A DNA stretch of 53,528 nt from Pseudobdellovibrionaceae bacterium (GCA_020635085.1 JACKAL010000010.1:1-53528); one strand, 5' to 3'; numbered from the stretch's first letter, positions 42,996-52,646 are shown. Notes: generated by a model not told the origin, from the letters alone. Program-made: numbers and translations.

Positions 42996-43721
42996 ATGAC
43001 ATTTTTTATTTCTAATGCTTGGGCTGAATCTACAACCAATGTAACAACGGATCACCAAATTCTCTCTGGAATTGCGAACGCAGGTATTGTCGTGCAGACA
43101 CTCTTACTCGCTCTCATTGCTCTCTCAGTATGGAATTGGTTTATTATTTTTAAAAAACGTGGTGAATTTCAACAAATCGCTACTGAGAATGAAAGCTTTC
43201 TCAAAGTATTTTGGGAGTCTTCCAGCCTCCAGCAAATTCAAGGTAAGATAGGACAATACGAGCATAGTCCCATTGCACGCATTTTTAAAGCTGGCTACCA
43301 AGAAATTGAGCGTATACTCAATACCCATCAACAGGAACTACTCGCTAGTGGTATGGAAAATTTAGAACGCACAATCCGCAAAACCCATGACGATGAAATC
43401 GCATCCATGGAAAATCATCTGAGTGTTCTCGCCACAACGGGCAGTACGGCTCCGTTTATTGGTCTTCTCGGTACGGTGATCGGGATCATGAACTCATTTC
43501 AAGATATTGCTTCCTCTGGGTCAGCAAGTCTTGCCGTCGTGGCGCCAGGGATTTCAGAGGCGCTCTTTGCTACTGCTGTCGGACTTTTTGCGGCTATTCC
43601 CGCTGTTATCTCCTATAACTACCTCTTGGGGAAAATAAAGAAAGTCGAAAATCAACTGAATGGTTTTGATTCCGATTTCCTGAACATTGCTCGACGTAAT
43701 TTCTTTAAAGGTCATGGGTAA
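42996..43721 (+). CDS. tolQ: Tol-Pal system proton channel subunit TolQ
   Basis: MotA/TolQ/ExbB-family inner-membrane protein of 241 aa. Three transmembrane segments are visible (about 30-52, 142-168 and 183-206), with the typical TTGSTAPFIGLLGTVIGIMNSF segment and the APGISEALFATAVGLFAAIPAV stretch. With TolR it uses proton flow to energise TolA for outer-membrane constriction. The first 15 residues resemble a signal-like segment and the true start could be a little downstream. The following tolR, tolA and tolB support Tol rather than ExbB. Confidence 0.94.
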   Translation: MTFFISNAWAESTTNVTTDHQILSGIANAGIVVQTLLLALIALSVWNWFIIFKKRGEFQQIATENESFLKVFWESSSLQQIQGKIGQYEHSPIARIFKAGYQEIERILNTHQQELLASGMENLERTIRKTHDDEIASMENHLSVLATTGSTAPFIGLLGTVIGIMNSFQDIASSGSASLAVVAPGISEALFATAVGLFAAIPAVISYNYLLGKIKKVENQLNGFDSDFLNIARRNFFKGHG

Positions 43722-43729
43722 GGAATTCT

Positions 43730-44140
43730 ATGGGGATGAACACCTCGTCCAAAAAATCGCGAGTGGTCTTAAGTGAGATCAATGTAACACCTCTTGTCGA
43801 TGTCATGCTAGTCCTTCTGGTGGTGTTCATGATTACCGCGCCAATGATGCAGCAAGGGATTGATATTAACCTCCCCAAAACAGCCACCGCTGGTATTGAA
43901 GCACGCAGCGAACCGCTCGTCGTGACTATAAAATCCAATAATGCGATTTTTATTGGTGAAGCAAAAGTTCCTCTGACTTCGCTTGGTACGAAGATCAAAG
44001 GTATTTTTAAGACCCGTGCTGATAAGCAAGTATATATTAAAGCGGACAAAAAGGTAGATTACGGTATCGTTGCTGAAGTGATTGCAGACATCAAAGCGGC
44101 GGGTATTGAAAGTGTTGGTCTTGTTACTCTACCCAAATAA
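43730..44140 (+). CDS. tolR: Tol-Pal system protein TolR (ExbD/TolR family)
   Basis: A 136-aa protein with one membrane segment (about 20-40) in the pattern NVTPLVDVMLVLLVVFM. D24 is the conserved proton-carrying Asp. The periplasmic domain follows (INLPKTATAG to VGLVTLPK). It lies 8 bases behind tolQ. Confidence 0.95.
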   Translation: MGMNTSSKKSRVVLSEINVTPLVDVMLVLLVVFMITAPMMQQGIDINLPKTATAGIEARSEPLVVTIKSNNAIFIGEAKVPLTSLGTKIKGIFKTRADKQVYIKADKKVDYGIVAEVIADIKAAGIESVGLVTLPK

Positions 44141-44149
44141 AAAATACTA

Positions 44150-44941
44150 ATGAAAACGACTTCAGATTTAATCTATTTTGGCTCATCCTTACTATTGCAT
44201 CTTACTGTCATGCTTTTTGTGTTATTTCGTATTTTTATTTTTCCGTCTGAGCGACCCGAACTCATTAAAGCCATTCGCGTCGATCTAGTTGCCTTACCAG
44301 ATAAAAATCCTCAAGAGGGACCTGTCGGCACACCACCCCCTGACGAACCACTTGCCGAAAAAGAAAAGCCCCCTAAAGATGTAGCAAAAGAAGCAGTCAG
44401 TGAGACTAAGAAGCCTGAGTTTGTAGAAAAAAAGACGGAAAAAAAAGAAGAAAAAAAGAAAAAAGAAGAACCTGAAAAAATCACAGCAAAAAAAGATGAC
44501 GGCAAACAAAAAAATAAAGAACAACAAAATGCAGCCTTAGATCGCTTAAAGGCTTTATCCCGTTTAAAAGAAAAAATGGCGGAAACTTCTGAAAAAGAGG
44601 GCCATGCATACAAAGGGAATGTTCTCAGCGAAGGAAATTCGCTTACAGGTGTCGATAAACTTCAACACGACCAATATCTTGGTAAGCTAGATGCGCATAT
44701 AAAAAATAATTGGCGCCTTCCTGCATGGCTGGTGAACAAGCCCCTCTCGGCTGCTGTCTTCGTTCGTTTTGACGATAAGGGACAACTCCTAGAAAAACGA
44801 ATTGTTCGTAGCTCTGGCAATACAGAGTTCGATACGGAAGCTCTACGCGCGATCGAAAATTCCGCGCCATTTCCTGCTCCACCAGAACATCTCGTTAGTT
44901 ATTTTAAAGTTAAGGGAATTGAGTTAAGATTTCCTGAATAA
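44150..44941 (+). CDS. tolA: TolA-like energy-transducing protein (TonB C-terminal domain)
   Basis: A 263-aa protein with an N-terminal anchor (about 8-32), a long charged Lys/Glu/Pro-rich stretch (about 45-150) that spans the periplasm, and a C-terminal TonB/TolA domain (about 170-262; WRLPAWLVNK, AVFVRFDDKGQLLEKRIVRSSG, FPAPP). It is shorter than E. coli TolA but has the same layout. The central region is encoded by a very A-rich tract (44435-44480), a possible site of slippage. The position between tolR and tolB supports TolA over TonB. Confidence 0.9.
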   Translation: MKTTSDLIYFGSSLLLHLTVMLFVLFRIFIFPSERPELIKAIRVDLVALPDKNPQEGPVGTPPPDEPLAEKEKPPKDVAKEAVSETKKPEFVEKKTEKKEEKKKKEEPEKITAKKDDGKQKNKEQQNAALDRLKALSRLKEKMAETSEKEGHAYKGNVLSEGNSLTGVDKLQHDQYLGKLDAHIKNNWRLPAWLVNKPLSAAVFVRFDDKGQLLEKRIVRSSGNTEFDTEALRAIENSAPFPAPPEHLVSYFKVKGIELRFPE

Positions 44942-44955
44942 GAGGAAGGTAGCGT

Positions 44956-46392
44956 ATGCAAAAAAAATTATCTCTTTTTAATAGTACAACACTTCTCGGA
45001 CAGATCCTCAAAGGATGGATCAAACCCCAGATTCTGTTTAGCCTTTTTCTCTTGGGCACACCCACTCTCCACGCCGAACCCGATACGGCGTATATCAACG
45101 TCGGTCAAGCGAGTGTAAAGAAAAGTCTCGCAGCTATAACACCACTGGAATACCTCGGAACACCGAGTCTCGCGAAAGCCTACCTCAAATACGAAAAAGA
45201 ACTACAAGATATCATCGAAAAAGATTTAACTATTGTATCTTACTTTACCATACAAGATCCTTCAGCGTTTCTGGAACATAAAAAAGGTTTGCGTCCTTAT
45301 CCGGTCGACAGCAATGGCTTTGATTTTAAATCATGGTCATCGATTGGTACTGAATTTCTGATTAAAACTGGATTTAATATTACCGATAACAAAATTATGT
45401 TGGATACCTATGTCTATGATATCAATCAACGCTCGCTTGTTTTAGGAAGAAGTTATAATGCCCCCTTAAAAGATCTGCGCGGAGTCGGCCATAAATTCTG
45501 CAATGATTTAATCGAAAAACTATCTGGTAAAAAAGCTTTCTTCATGTCAAAGCTTTTAGTAAGTCGTTCCACAAGCAAAACGGATAAAGAAATTTTTATG
45601 ATGGATTGGGATGGTGCCAATCAACAGCAAATTACACAAAAACACAGTATTGCGGTATCTCCTAGTTGGTCATCTGATGGTCGCTATATTGCTTACTCCG
45701 TATTTAATTTCCATACTAAAGCGAAAACTCGCAATGCGGATCTGTACCTACAAGATTTAAAAACAGGTAAAAAAACCATCATCTCCGCCGTTAAAGGACT
45801 CAACACCACGGCTTCTTTTTTTCCTGATATGTCAGCAGCTATTATTCGCGTTTCTCCTTCCAACGGAACGAGCGATCTCTATAAGCTTCCTTTTAATGGT
45901 GGCAAAAGAGAACAACTCACGCAGGGCCCGCGCGGTGCTATGAACGTAGAACCAGCTCTCAGTCCCGATGCGAAAAATGTGGCGTTCTCATCAGATCGTA
46001 GTGGTAAAGCCATGATCTATATTAAAGATTTAGCCAGCAATCAAGACAGACGACTCACTTTTGCTGGACAATACAATGCCTCGCCGGCGTGGTCTCCTGA
46101 TGGTAAGCAAATTGCTTTTGCCGCCCATATTGATAATCATTTTGATATCTATATTATGGATGTCGATGGCAAAAACCTGCGTCGTTTGACCGATGAAAAA
46201 CAAACCGGCTCTCGTAGGGCCAATAATGAAGACCCCTCCTTTTCACCCGACGGGCGCCTGATTTTATTTCGTAGCAATCGAACTGGACACTACCAACTCT
46301 ATGCGATTACTGTAGATGGAAAAAATGAATATCGACTCACTTTTGATAAATATGATTATTATCGTCCACAATGGTCACCCTTCCTGAATTAA
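44956..46392 (+). CDS. tolB: Tol-Pal system periplasmic protein TolB
   Basis: Periplasmic beta-propeller protein of 478 aa. The signal peptide is preceded by an unusually long n-region (hydrophobic core about 25-37, cut near LHA-EP). The N-terminal domain (about 50-190) is followed by propeller blades with the repeated SPDGxxIAF pattern (SWSSDGRYIAYS, ALSPDAKNVAFSSDR, AWSPDGKQIAFAA, SFSPDGRLILFRSNR). It would join Pal and TolA. No pal follows; the next gene, glnE, overlaps the tolB end by 22 bases. Confidence 0.95.
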   Translation: MQKKLSLFNSTTLLGQILKGWIKPQILFSLFLLGTPTLHAEPDTAYINVGQASVKKSLAAITPLEYLGTPSLAKAYLKYEKELQDIIEKDLTIVSYFTIQDPSAFLEHKKGLRPYPVDSNGFDFKSWSSIGTEFLIKTGFNITDNKIMLDTYVYDINQRSLVLGRSYNAPLKDLRGVGHKFCNDLIEKLSGKKAFFMSKLLVSRSTSKTDKEIFMMDWDGANQQQITQKHSIAVSPSWSSDGRYIAYSVFNFHTKAKTRNADLYLQDLKTGKKTIISAVKGLNTTASFFPDMSAAIIRVSPSNGTSDLYKLPFNGGKREQLTQGPRGAMNVEPALSPDAKNVAFSSDRSGKAMIYIKDLASNQDRRLTFAGQYNASPAWSPDGKQIAFAAHIDNHFDIYIMDVDGKNLRRLTDEKQTGSRRANNEDPSFSPDGRLILFRSNRTGHYQLYAITVDGKNEYRLTFDKYDYYRPQWSPFLN

Positions 46393-48815
46393 CCACCTAT
46401 TCAGCAAGTGAATATGCAAACGCCGAAACTATTTCTTCGGCGATTCGCCATTATTTACAGTTACAATCTAAAACACCCAACTCACCCACAGACATGCTTC
46501 GCAAACAACGTAACGATGCCTGGTTAAAAGCCGCCTTTGCGGTGATTTCTCATCGTCAATCTCCTGAAGATGTTTGTCGCCAGTGGTCTATAGATACCGT
46601 TAAACTTTTGCAAAGTGCGTGGAATCAATGCGCTCTGAACGAAGAGAACGTGGCACTCATCGCCATGGGTAAATTAGGCGCTATGGAGCTGAACCTCAGT
46701 TCTGATATCGATATTTTTTTTATATCACGAGAATCTCCCCAGAGAACACTCGCACGTAAAGTGCGTCAGTTTATCAAAATGATTTCCAGCCCTACAGAGT
46801 ATGGTTATGGCCACAGAATCGATTTATCTATCCGCCCTGGAGGAAACAACTCACCAGTTATTAGCTCTATAGAACAGATGTACAACCACTACGGATATCA
46901 CGGTGAAACATGGGAGCGTAGTGCTCTTATTCGGCACAATCCAATTCTGGGAACAACTGAGCTACTTGCGGAATGCAGTTCCTTTCTTACAAAATTTGCT
47001 TATCGTCGACACCTGGATTTAAATCTCTTTAACGATTTATCCTTAATGCGCGATCGTATTCGTCATTACCGTACAGCTGAGAAAGCCATCAATCTTAAAT
47101 TTCATCCTGGTGGTATTCGCGAACTCGAGCTCCTTGTCCATGCTTTACAACTTATTCATGGTGGGCGCCACCCTTCAGTACAAACACGCTCTACTTCAGA
47201 AGCTTTGGCACAATTAACCACAAAAAATCTCTTAGATAAGGATAGTGCTCAATTGCTCCATACAGCTTATTGGTTTTATCGAGATTTAGAGAATCGCATA
47301 CAGCTCATCGACGACCAACATACCTATGATATGCCCGAACAAACGAGTGCATTTATCACTCAGGATATGAAGGAAACTTTTGTTTCCTATAGTTTGCAAG
47401 TCGATCAACTCATCAATACTTTACTAAAACCCTACAAACAACACAGTGTCACTTTTATTTCCAATGAGGATTTGGAGTCCGCATTTACTCGCCTTAATAT
47501 TGCTGATTCTGCTCAACACAAATCGTGGGAAAATCTTCTACATACTGAAGCACGTTCGAAAACAAAAGACCGTGATGAATTACAAAAACGCCAATTCTTA
47601 AAACGCTTTGTTGAATCCCTAGACTCTTGCAATGTCGATAACGAGCTTGCCCTCGTACATCTTGAAAAATTTATTACCAGTGTTAAGGCTAAAACAAGCC
47701 TGTTCACTCTGTTCAATTCTTACGATGATCTGCTTCATGAATTGGTGTGGATTTTTTCCTGTTCGCCATTTATTTCGAGCATTCTTATTCATCGTCCTGA
47801 GCTTATGGATAGTTTTTTATTAAAAAGCGTCGAAATCGACCACTCCTCAGAAGAAGCTCTTTATGCATCACTGCAAGATCATAAATTGCTCAGCGAAGTG
47901 ATTAGTGCCTCTCATTTTTTACGGAAAAGAAATATCGAAAATCTAACAAATACGTTATCGATAACAACAGATACCATCGTCAATCATCTGCTCGATGCTC
48001 TATCAAAGCGTTTTCAGGAAAAAATTGATATTCTAACATTAGGTAAATGGGCCGGACAGCAAATGGGCTTACGCTCTGATCTTGATTTTGTTTTTTTAAA
48101 AAATTCTTCTGGATCTTTTGAAAAACAGGCCAAGTTAGCGCGACGCTTTATTAGCTTTTTACAGTCACCAACTTCAGGCCAAACACTTTATTCGATTGAT
48201 TTGCGTTTACGTCCGAGCGGCAATGCCGGGCCGCTTATGTCAACAACGGAAGAAATAAAAAATTATCTCGACGAAAAATCGGCAGCCTGGGAACGCCAAG
48301 CCTATCTGATGAATCGCAGACTGTCAGACAATACCACGTTACCCTTGTTCGCCGCACGTTCGCTCACTCCTGAGGATAAAACTTCCTTGCGAGACATCCA
48401 AAAACAACTGTTAAATGCAAACGAAGAAATCACAATTCTAAAAAAATCCCACGGGGGCCTTCTCCACACAGAATTGACTTTACAAGCCGCTTGCTTAGAA
48501 CTACAAATTTTTCCCAGGCAACCCACACTTTCTTCTCTGTGCCACGCGCTTGAAGGAAAAACTCCACCGATGAATTGCCAAGCCGTCCTAGCGAATTACA
48601 TGATTCTTCGCACCTACCAGCAATTATTTCTTTTAGTTGGTGGTGTTTCTGGCATGGAGGTGCATGAAACAACCCCTGAAGTTATAAAAGCCTGCAAAAT
48701 TATGCAAAGCTCTCCTAAAGTCGTGGTCACACAACTTAAAAATGTCTTGAAACAACAAAGGGATTTACTGAATAATCTTGACCCACTTTCATCAGAACAT
48801 AAACTAGTCTTATGA
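46371..48815 (+). CDS. glnE: GlnE-like glutamine synthetase adenylyltransferase, shortened
   Basis: Two-domain nucleotidyltransferase that adds AMP to, and removes it from, glutamine synthetase. The first motif is GKLGAMELNLSSDIDIFF (residues 100-117; D112, D114). The second lies near residues 557-575 (LGKWAGQQMGLRSDLDFVFL). At 814 aa it is about 130 residues shorter than E. coli GlnE, mostly at the N-terminus. The second domain's loop reads KWAGQQMGLRSD instead of the usual KLGGRE, but the two Asp are kept. The gene starts inside tolB and its end overlaps an exported cyclophilin gene by 4 bases, an uncommon setting. No glnA or glnB gene is in the window. Confidence 0.88.
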   Translation: MVTLPELTTYSASEYANAETISSAIRHYLQLQSKTPNSPTDMLRKQRNDAWLKAAFAVISHRQSPEDVCRQWSIDTVKLLQSAWNQCALNEENVALIAMGKLGAMELNLSSDIDIFFISRESPQRTLARKVRQFIKMISSPTEYGYGHRIDLSIRPGGNNSPVISSIEQMYNHYGYHGETWERSALIRHNPILGTTELLAECSSFLTKFAYRRHLDLNLFNDLSLMRDRIRHYRTAEKAINLKFHPGGIRELELLVHALQLIHGGRHPSVQTRSTSEALAQLTTKNLLDKDSAQLLHTAYWFYRDLENRIQLIDDQHTYDMPEQTSAFITQDMKETFVSYSLQVDQLINTLLKPYKQHSVTFISNEDLESAFTRLNIADSAQHKSWENLLHTEARSKTKDRDELQKRQFLKRFVESLDSCNVDNELALVHLEKFITSVKAKTSLFTLFNSYDDLLHELVWIFSCSPFISSILIHRPELMDSFLLKSVEIDHSSEEALYASLQDHKLLSEVISASHFLRKRNIENLTNTLSITTDTIVNHLLDALSKRFQEKIDILTLGKWAGQQMGLRSDLDFVFLKNSSGSFEKQAKLARRFISFLQSPTSGQTLYSIDLRLRPSGNAGPLMSTTEEIKNYLDEKSAAWERQAYLMNRRLSDNTTLPLFAARSLTPEDKTSLRDIQKQLLNANEEITILKKSHGGLLHTELTLQAACLELQIFPRQPTLSSLCHALEGKTPPMNCQAVLANYMILRTYQQLFLLVGGVSGMEVHETTPEVIKACKIMQSSPKVVVTQLKNVLKQQRDLLNNLDPLSSEHKLVL

Positions 48816-49378
48816 GGATTTTTTTCTGTTTTGTATTTTTTCTTCTCGCCTCCCCCGTTCATGCCGAATTAAAAGCGCGAATGGTAACCTCAATAGGCAC
48901 CATTGAGTTTCGTTTTCTCTCCAATACGGCTCCAAAAACAGTGGAAAATTTTGTGAAGCTTGCCACTGGTGAGCAGAAATATATCGATGTCTCCGGCAAT
49001 AAGGCGAATAAACCTTTTTATGATGGCTTGCTCTTCCATCGCATTCACCCAGATTTAGGAATTTTTAGTGGTTGTCCCTGGGGTACAGGGCGTGGTTGGC
49101 CTGGTTATTATATGTTTGATGAGAATCCCAGCATTTCCAAATTTGATCGCGCCGGTCTAGTCGCCATGGCAAAAGTTCCTGGCGACAATCGTGTGGGCAG
49201 TCAATTTTTTATTACTACGAAAGAAGATCCGCGCCTGAATGGACGATATACAATTTTTGGTGAAGTGACCTCAGGCATGGATGTGGTGAATAAAATTGCA
49301 AATATGCCACGCACTGTGACGTTGAATCCAAAAGATCCCATCTACATCAAAAAAATTGAAGTGATCAATTCCAAATAG
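48812..49378 (+). CDS. Exported cyclophilin-type peptidyl-prolyl isomerase
   Basis: Prolyl isomerase of 188 aa with a signal peptide (cut near VHA-EL), so it works in the periplasm. The cyclophilin core has VENFVKLATGE, FHRIHP with the catalytic Arg (R77), SQFFIT (near 130) and GRYTIFGEV. It overlaps glnE by 4 bases. Confidence 0.94.
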   Translation: MRIFFCFVFFLLASPVHAELKARMVTSIGTIEFRFLSNTAPKTVENFVKLATGEQKYIDVSGNKANKPFYDGLLFHRIHPDLGIFSGCPWGTGRGWPGYYMFDENPSISKFDRAGLVAMAKVPGDNRVGSQFFITTKEDPRLNGRYTIFGEVTSGMDVVNKIANMPRTVTLNPKDPIYIKKIEVINSK

Positions 49379-49678
49379 TCCTTCTCCTGGGATTTCACCT
49401 CTACGGATACCGATTCTCCATCTAGCTCCTACGCAACATCTGCCCGCCCACTCATGTTAAAAGGCGCTTGTTTTGCAGAGCGCTATATCCCATTTATCCC
49501 TATTTCATACCATAAAAACTGCTGCTAGATTGAATTTAAGGGTTTATTCTGTGGTCCGCATAGAAAATGAGGAAACTCTGTTGATCACCGTCTAAAAGCA
49601 ACACCCGCAGTCAGCCCTCTCTGGATATGTGGCGCGGTGTAAGTCGGTTGTTAGTTCATCATCCTCAAGGGGAAAAAA
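49379..49678 (+). other. 300-base gene-free leader upstream of the transsulfuration genes
   Basis: No ORF of note and no tRNA. The last 110 bases could pair into a structure: GAGGA (49569-49573) with TCCTC (49662-49666) just before the AAGGGG Shine-Dalgarno at 49667-49672, and an inner ACACCCGC/GCGGTGT pair. I could not match it to a known riboswitch. No convincing promoter was identified. Confidence 0.35.
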
Positions 49679-49885
49679 ATGAGTCAGCACAATACAAATA
49701 TCATCGCGCTTTATAAACAGTTAGTAGAACTACTACTCGCTAAAAAACAAGATGAAAAATTGATTAAAGATTTGATGTTTCGCCTCGGCATAGAGTACAA
49801 AGAAAATACCGTGGATCGACTGTCGACAGTGCTCGCTTTCAATCCCGTGACAGCTGTTAAAGGAAGGTCTCATGATTTACGATAA
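49679..49885 (+). CDS. Small protein of unknown function upstream of cystathionine beta-synthase
   Basis: A 68-aa soluble, helical, Lys/Leu-rich protein (LYKQLVELLLAKKQDEKLIKDLMF). AAGGGG lies 7 bases before the ATG. It overlaps the next gene by 14 bases, and the Shine-Dalgarno of that gene lies inside it. It may be a real coupled partner or a leader ORF whose translation opens the next ribosome site. No family is recognised. Confidence 0.6.
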   Translation: MSQHNTNIIALYKQLVELLLAKKQDEKLIKDLMFRLGIEYKENTVDRLSTVLAFNPVTAVKGRSHDLR

Positions 49886-51248
49886 TATTCTCGAAACTAT
49901 CGGCAACACTCCAATTGTAAAACTACATAAAGTCGTTCCGAAAAACTCTCCCCACACATTTTTAGCAAAGTTAGAGTACTTCAATCCTGGGTTAAGCGTA
50001 AAAGATCGTATTGCACTGGCTCTTATTGGTGGTGCTGAACAGCGTGGTGATCTAAAACCAGGTGGAACTATTATCGAGGCCACCTCAGGAAATACGGGCA
50101 TGGGATTAGCCTTGGTTGCTGCGGTTAAAGGATACAAAGCGATATTCATCATGCCCGACAAAGTGAGCGAGGAAAAGCGCGCCGCTTTACGCGCTTATGG
50201 CGCCAAGGTTGTAATCACACCGACCGCTGTGGAACCCGAAGATCCTCGTAGTTATCTCTCCGTATCTAAAAAATTAGCTGAGATCACACCCAATAGTTTT
50301 TTAACCAATCAATATCACAACCCAGACAATGCCAGACAACACTACGCTACGACGGGACCTGAAATATGGAAACAAACAAACGGTAAAGTTGATGTGTTTG
50401 TTGCTGGTGCTGGAACCGGTGGAACCGTGTCAGGGGCTGGTCGCTTTTTAAAAGAAAAAAATCCTAATTTAAAAGTTTTATGCCCAGATCCTGTCGGTAG
50501 TATTCTTTATGATCTTTTTTACTACAAGGAAGTCCGCACGGGTCCACAACCCTATAAGGTCGAAGGGGTCGGCGAGGACATGCTTCCAGACAATGTCCAC
50601 ATGGACATCATTGACGATTTCGTACAAGTAGAAGACAAAGAGTCTTTCCATCTGGTACGCGAACTAGTAGCAAAAGAAGGTATCTGTGTAGGACCTTCTT
50701 CGGCTATGGCACTGGCTGGTGCGATAAAATACTCGGAGCAATTTAAAGAACCGAAAACATTTGTCATTATGATGGCCGATAGCGGTCGCGCTTACTTGAG
50801 TAAAGCATTTAACGATGACTGGATGAAAGACAATGGCTTTATGCCATCTCCTATGCGCTCCAATACGGTTAAAAAACTAATCCAAACTTTAAATCAGCCG
50901 GAACTTATTTTTGCAAAAGTAGGGCAAAAAGTTTTAGAGGTGGTGCAGCTCCTTAAAAAGCACAATATCTCTCAAGTACCCGTCTACTCAGAGGGAGAAA
51001 TCGTAGGGATTCTCGACGAATCTGATCTGATTTTTCCATTAGCTACGGGAAAATTAAAAGCCGATGAGCCTATTATTCACTTGGTAAAGGGAAATATTAT
51101 TTGGGTCGAAGAAGACGATAATCTCGAAAGCTTGTCTGATCATTTCCAAAAAGGTTTTATTGCTCTAGTGAAAGATTCCAGCGGCACCACGCGCTTGATT
51201 ACCAAAATTGATCTATTGGATTTTATTTCTAACAACGTCACTCAATAG
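49872..51248 (+). CDS. Cystathionine beta-synthase with C-terminal CBS domains
   Basis: PLP enzyme of 458 aa that joins serine and homocysteine into cystathionine. The PLP lysine is K44 (in SVKDR), the phosphate loop AGTGGT is near 182-187, and EATSGNTGMGLA matches the substrate loop. Residues from about 335 to the end form a pair of CBS domains (VPVYSEGEIVGILDESDL, then FIALVKDSSGTTRLITKIDLL), as in regulated forms. It lacks the heme domain of animal enzymes. The family also includes O-acetylserine-dependent enzymes, but the following cystathionine gamma-lyase gene supports transsulfuration to cysteine. Confidence 0.93.
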   Translation: MIYDNILETIGNTPIVKLHKVVPKNSPHTFLAKLEYFNPGLSVKDRIALALIGGAEQRGDLKPGGTIIEATSGNTGMGLALVAAVKGYKAIFIMPDKVSEEKRAALRAYGAKVVITPTAVEPEDPRSYLSVSKKLAEITPNSFLTNQYHNPDNARQHYATTGPEIWKQTNGKVDVFVAGAGTGGTVSGAGRFLKEKNPNLKVLCPDPVGSILYDLFYYKEVRTGPQPYKVEGVGEDMLPDNVHMDIIDDFVQVEDKESFHLVRELVAKEGICVGPSSAMALAGAIKYSEQFKEPKTFVIMMADSGRAYLSKAFNDDWMKDNGFMPSPMRSNTVKKLIQTLNQPELIFAKVGQKVLEVVQLLKKHNISQVPVYSEGEIVGILDESDLIFPLATGKLKADEPIIHLVKGNIIWVEEDDNLESLSDHFQKGFIALVKDSSGTTRLITKIDLLDFISNNVTQ

Positions 51249-51257
51249 GAGACAGAC

Positions 51258-52415
51258 ATGAAACCCATCGACAGAAACGTCGGTTTTTCTACCCGTGCAA
51301 TTCACGCTGGCCAACAACCCGACCCCACTACCGGCGCCATCATGATGCCAATTTACTTAACTTCCACTTATGTGCAAGAGTCTCCCGGCGTGCACAAGGG
51401 GTATGAGTACAGTCGTACCGCCAATCCCACCCGCAAAGCCTATGAGACTTGTCTTGCGAGTCTCGAATCTGGAAAACATGGTTTTGCTTTTGCCTCTGGA
51501 TGTGCTGCTTCGACAACTCTTATGCATGCACTTAAAGCAGGTGACCATGTGATCGTAAGTGATGATCTTTACGGTGGAACGTTCCGCTTATTTGATAAGG
51601 TCATCCGTCACCACGGTATTGAATTTTCTTTTGTGGACCTCACCAATATCGAAAACTTTAATAAAGCACTAACCGATAAAACAAAAATGGTATGGATTGA
51701 AACGCCCACCAATCCCATGCTAAAGCTCATCGATATCAAAAAAGTCTGTGCGGCGGCAAAAACCAAAAACCTCATTTCTGTTGTCGATAACACGTTTATG
51801 AGTCCTTACTTCCAAAGACCCTTAGAGCTTGGTGCTACTGTTGTTCTCCACTCGACAACCAAGTATATTAATGGCCATAGCGATATCGTTGGTGGTGCTC
51901 TCATAACCAACGATGACGCTCTTGCTGAAAAGCTCGCTTTTTTAAGCAACTCCACTGGTGCAATTCAATCCACTTTTGATTCTTATATCTGTATGCGCAG
52001 TCTTAAAACACTGCCCGTCCGCATGAAAACTCACGCGACAAATGCAATGACGATTGCACGTTTTTTAGAAGAACATCCTAAAGTCGAAAAAGTTCTTTAT
52101 CCAGGATTGCCTTCTCACCCCCAACATACTCTCGCAAAAGAGCAAATGCTTGGCTTTGGCGGCATGATTACTTTTTATCTTAAGGGCGGACTAAGTGAGT
52201 CGCGTACCTTCCTAGAAAAAGTGGCCATCTTTTCTCTGGCGGAAAGCTTAGGGGGCGTCGAATCCCTTATTGAACATCCAGCAATTATGACCCACGCCAG
52301 TGTGCCTGCAGAAAATCGCAAAGCACTCGGTATTGATGACAACCTTGTACGCCTGAGTGTTGGCATCGAAGATATCGATGATTTGTTGTGGGACCTGAAA
52401 CAAGCTCTTGAGTAA
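51258..52415 (+). CDS. Cystathionine gamma-lyase (or gamma-synthase)
   Basis: PLP enzyme of the Cys/Met metabolism family, 385 aa. The PLP lysine is K202 (in STTKYINGHSDIVGG), with the DDLYGGTFR loop at 102-110 and the SxYSRTANPTR-like start at 52-59. Lyase and synthase cannot be told apart safely by eye; the position 9 bases behind cystathionine beta-synthase favours the lyase, making cysteine, ammonia and 2-oxobutyrate. A hairpin terminator follows. Confidence 0.9.
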   Translation: MKPIDRNVGFSTRAIHAGQQPDPTTGAIMMPIYLTSTYVQESPGVHKGYEYSRTANPTRKAYETCLASLESGKHGFAFASGCAASTTLMHALKAGDHVIVSDDLYGGTFRLFDKVIRHHGIEFSFVDLTNIENFNKALTDKTKMVWIETPTNPMLKLIDIKKVCAAAKTKNLISVVDNTFMSPYFQRPLELGATVVLHSTTKYINGHSDIVGGALITNDDALAEKLAFLSNSTGAIQSTFDSYICMRSLKTLPVRMKTHATNAMTIARFLEEHPKVEKVLYPGLPSHPQHTLAKEQMLGFGGMITFYLKGGLSESRTFLEKVAIFSLAESLGGVESLIEHPAIMTHASVPAENRKALGIDDNLVRLSVGIEDIDDLLWDLKQALE

Positions 52416-52451
52416 ACACTTGCTCTAGGTATCTCTGTCCATTATTAATTA

Positions 52452-52475
52452 GCCCAAATATTGGGCATTTTTATT
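52452..52475 (+). terminator. Rho-independent terminator after the transsulfuration genes
   Basis: Stem GCCCAA (52452-52457) and TTGGGC (52461-52466) with a 3-base loop, then ATTTTTATTATA. It is 36 bases after the stop of the gamma-lyase gene. Confidence 0.85.
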
Positions 52476-52570
52476 ATAAGATGAGTCTATATCTCACCTC
52501 GCAGGATTCCTCTCTTGACTTCAATTATCCCTTTAAGTAGCTATGGTAGTTCTTATTTTGTATCGACAGT

Positions 52571-52646
<76 letters not shown>

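Noticed and set aside
49379..49678. Known SAM or SAH riboswitch
   Set aside because: Conserved core sequences of the classes I know could not be found in the leader.
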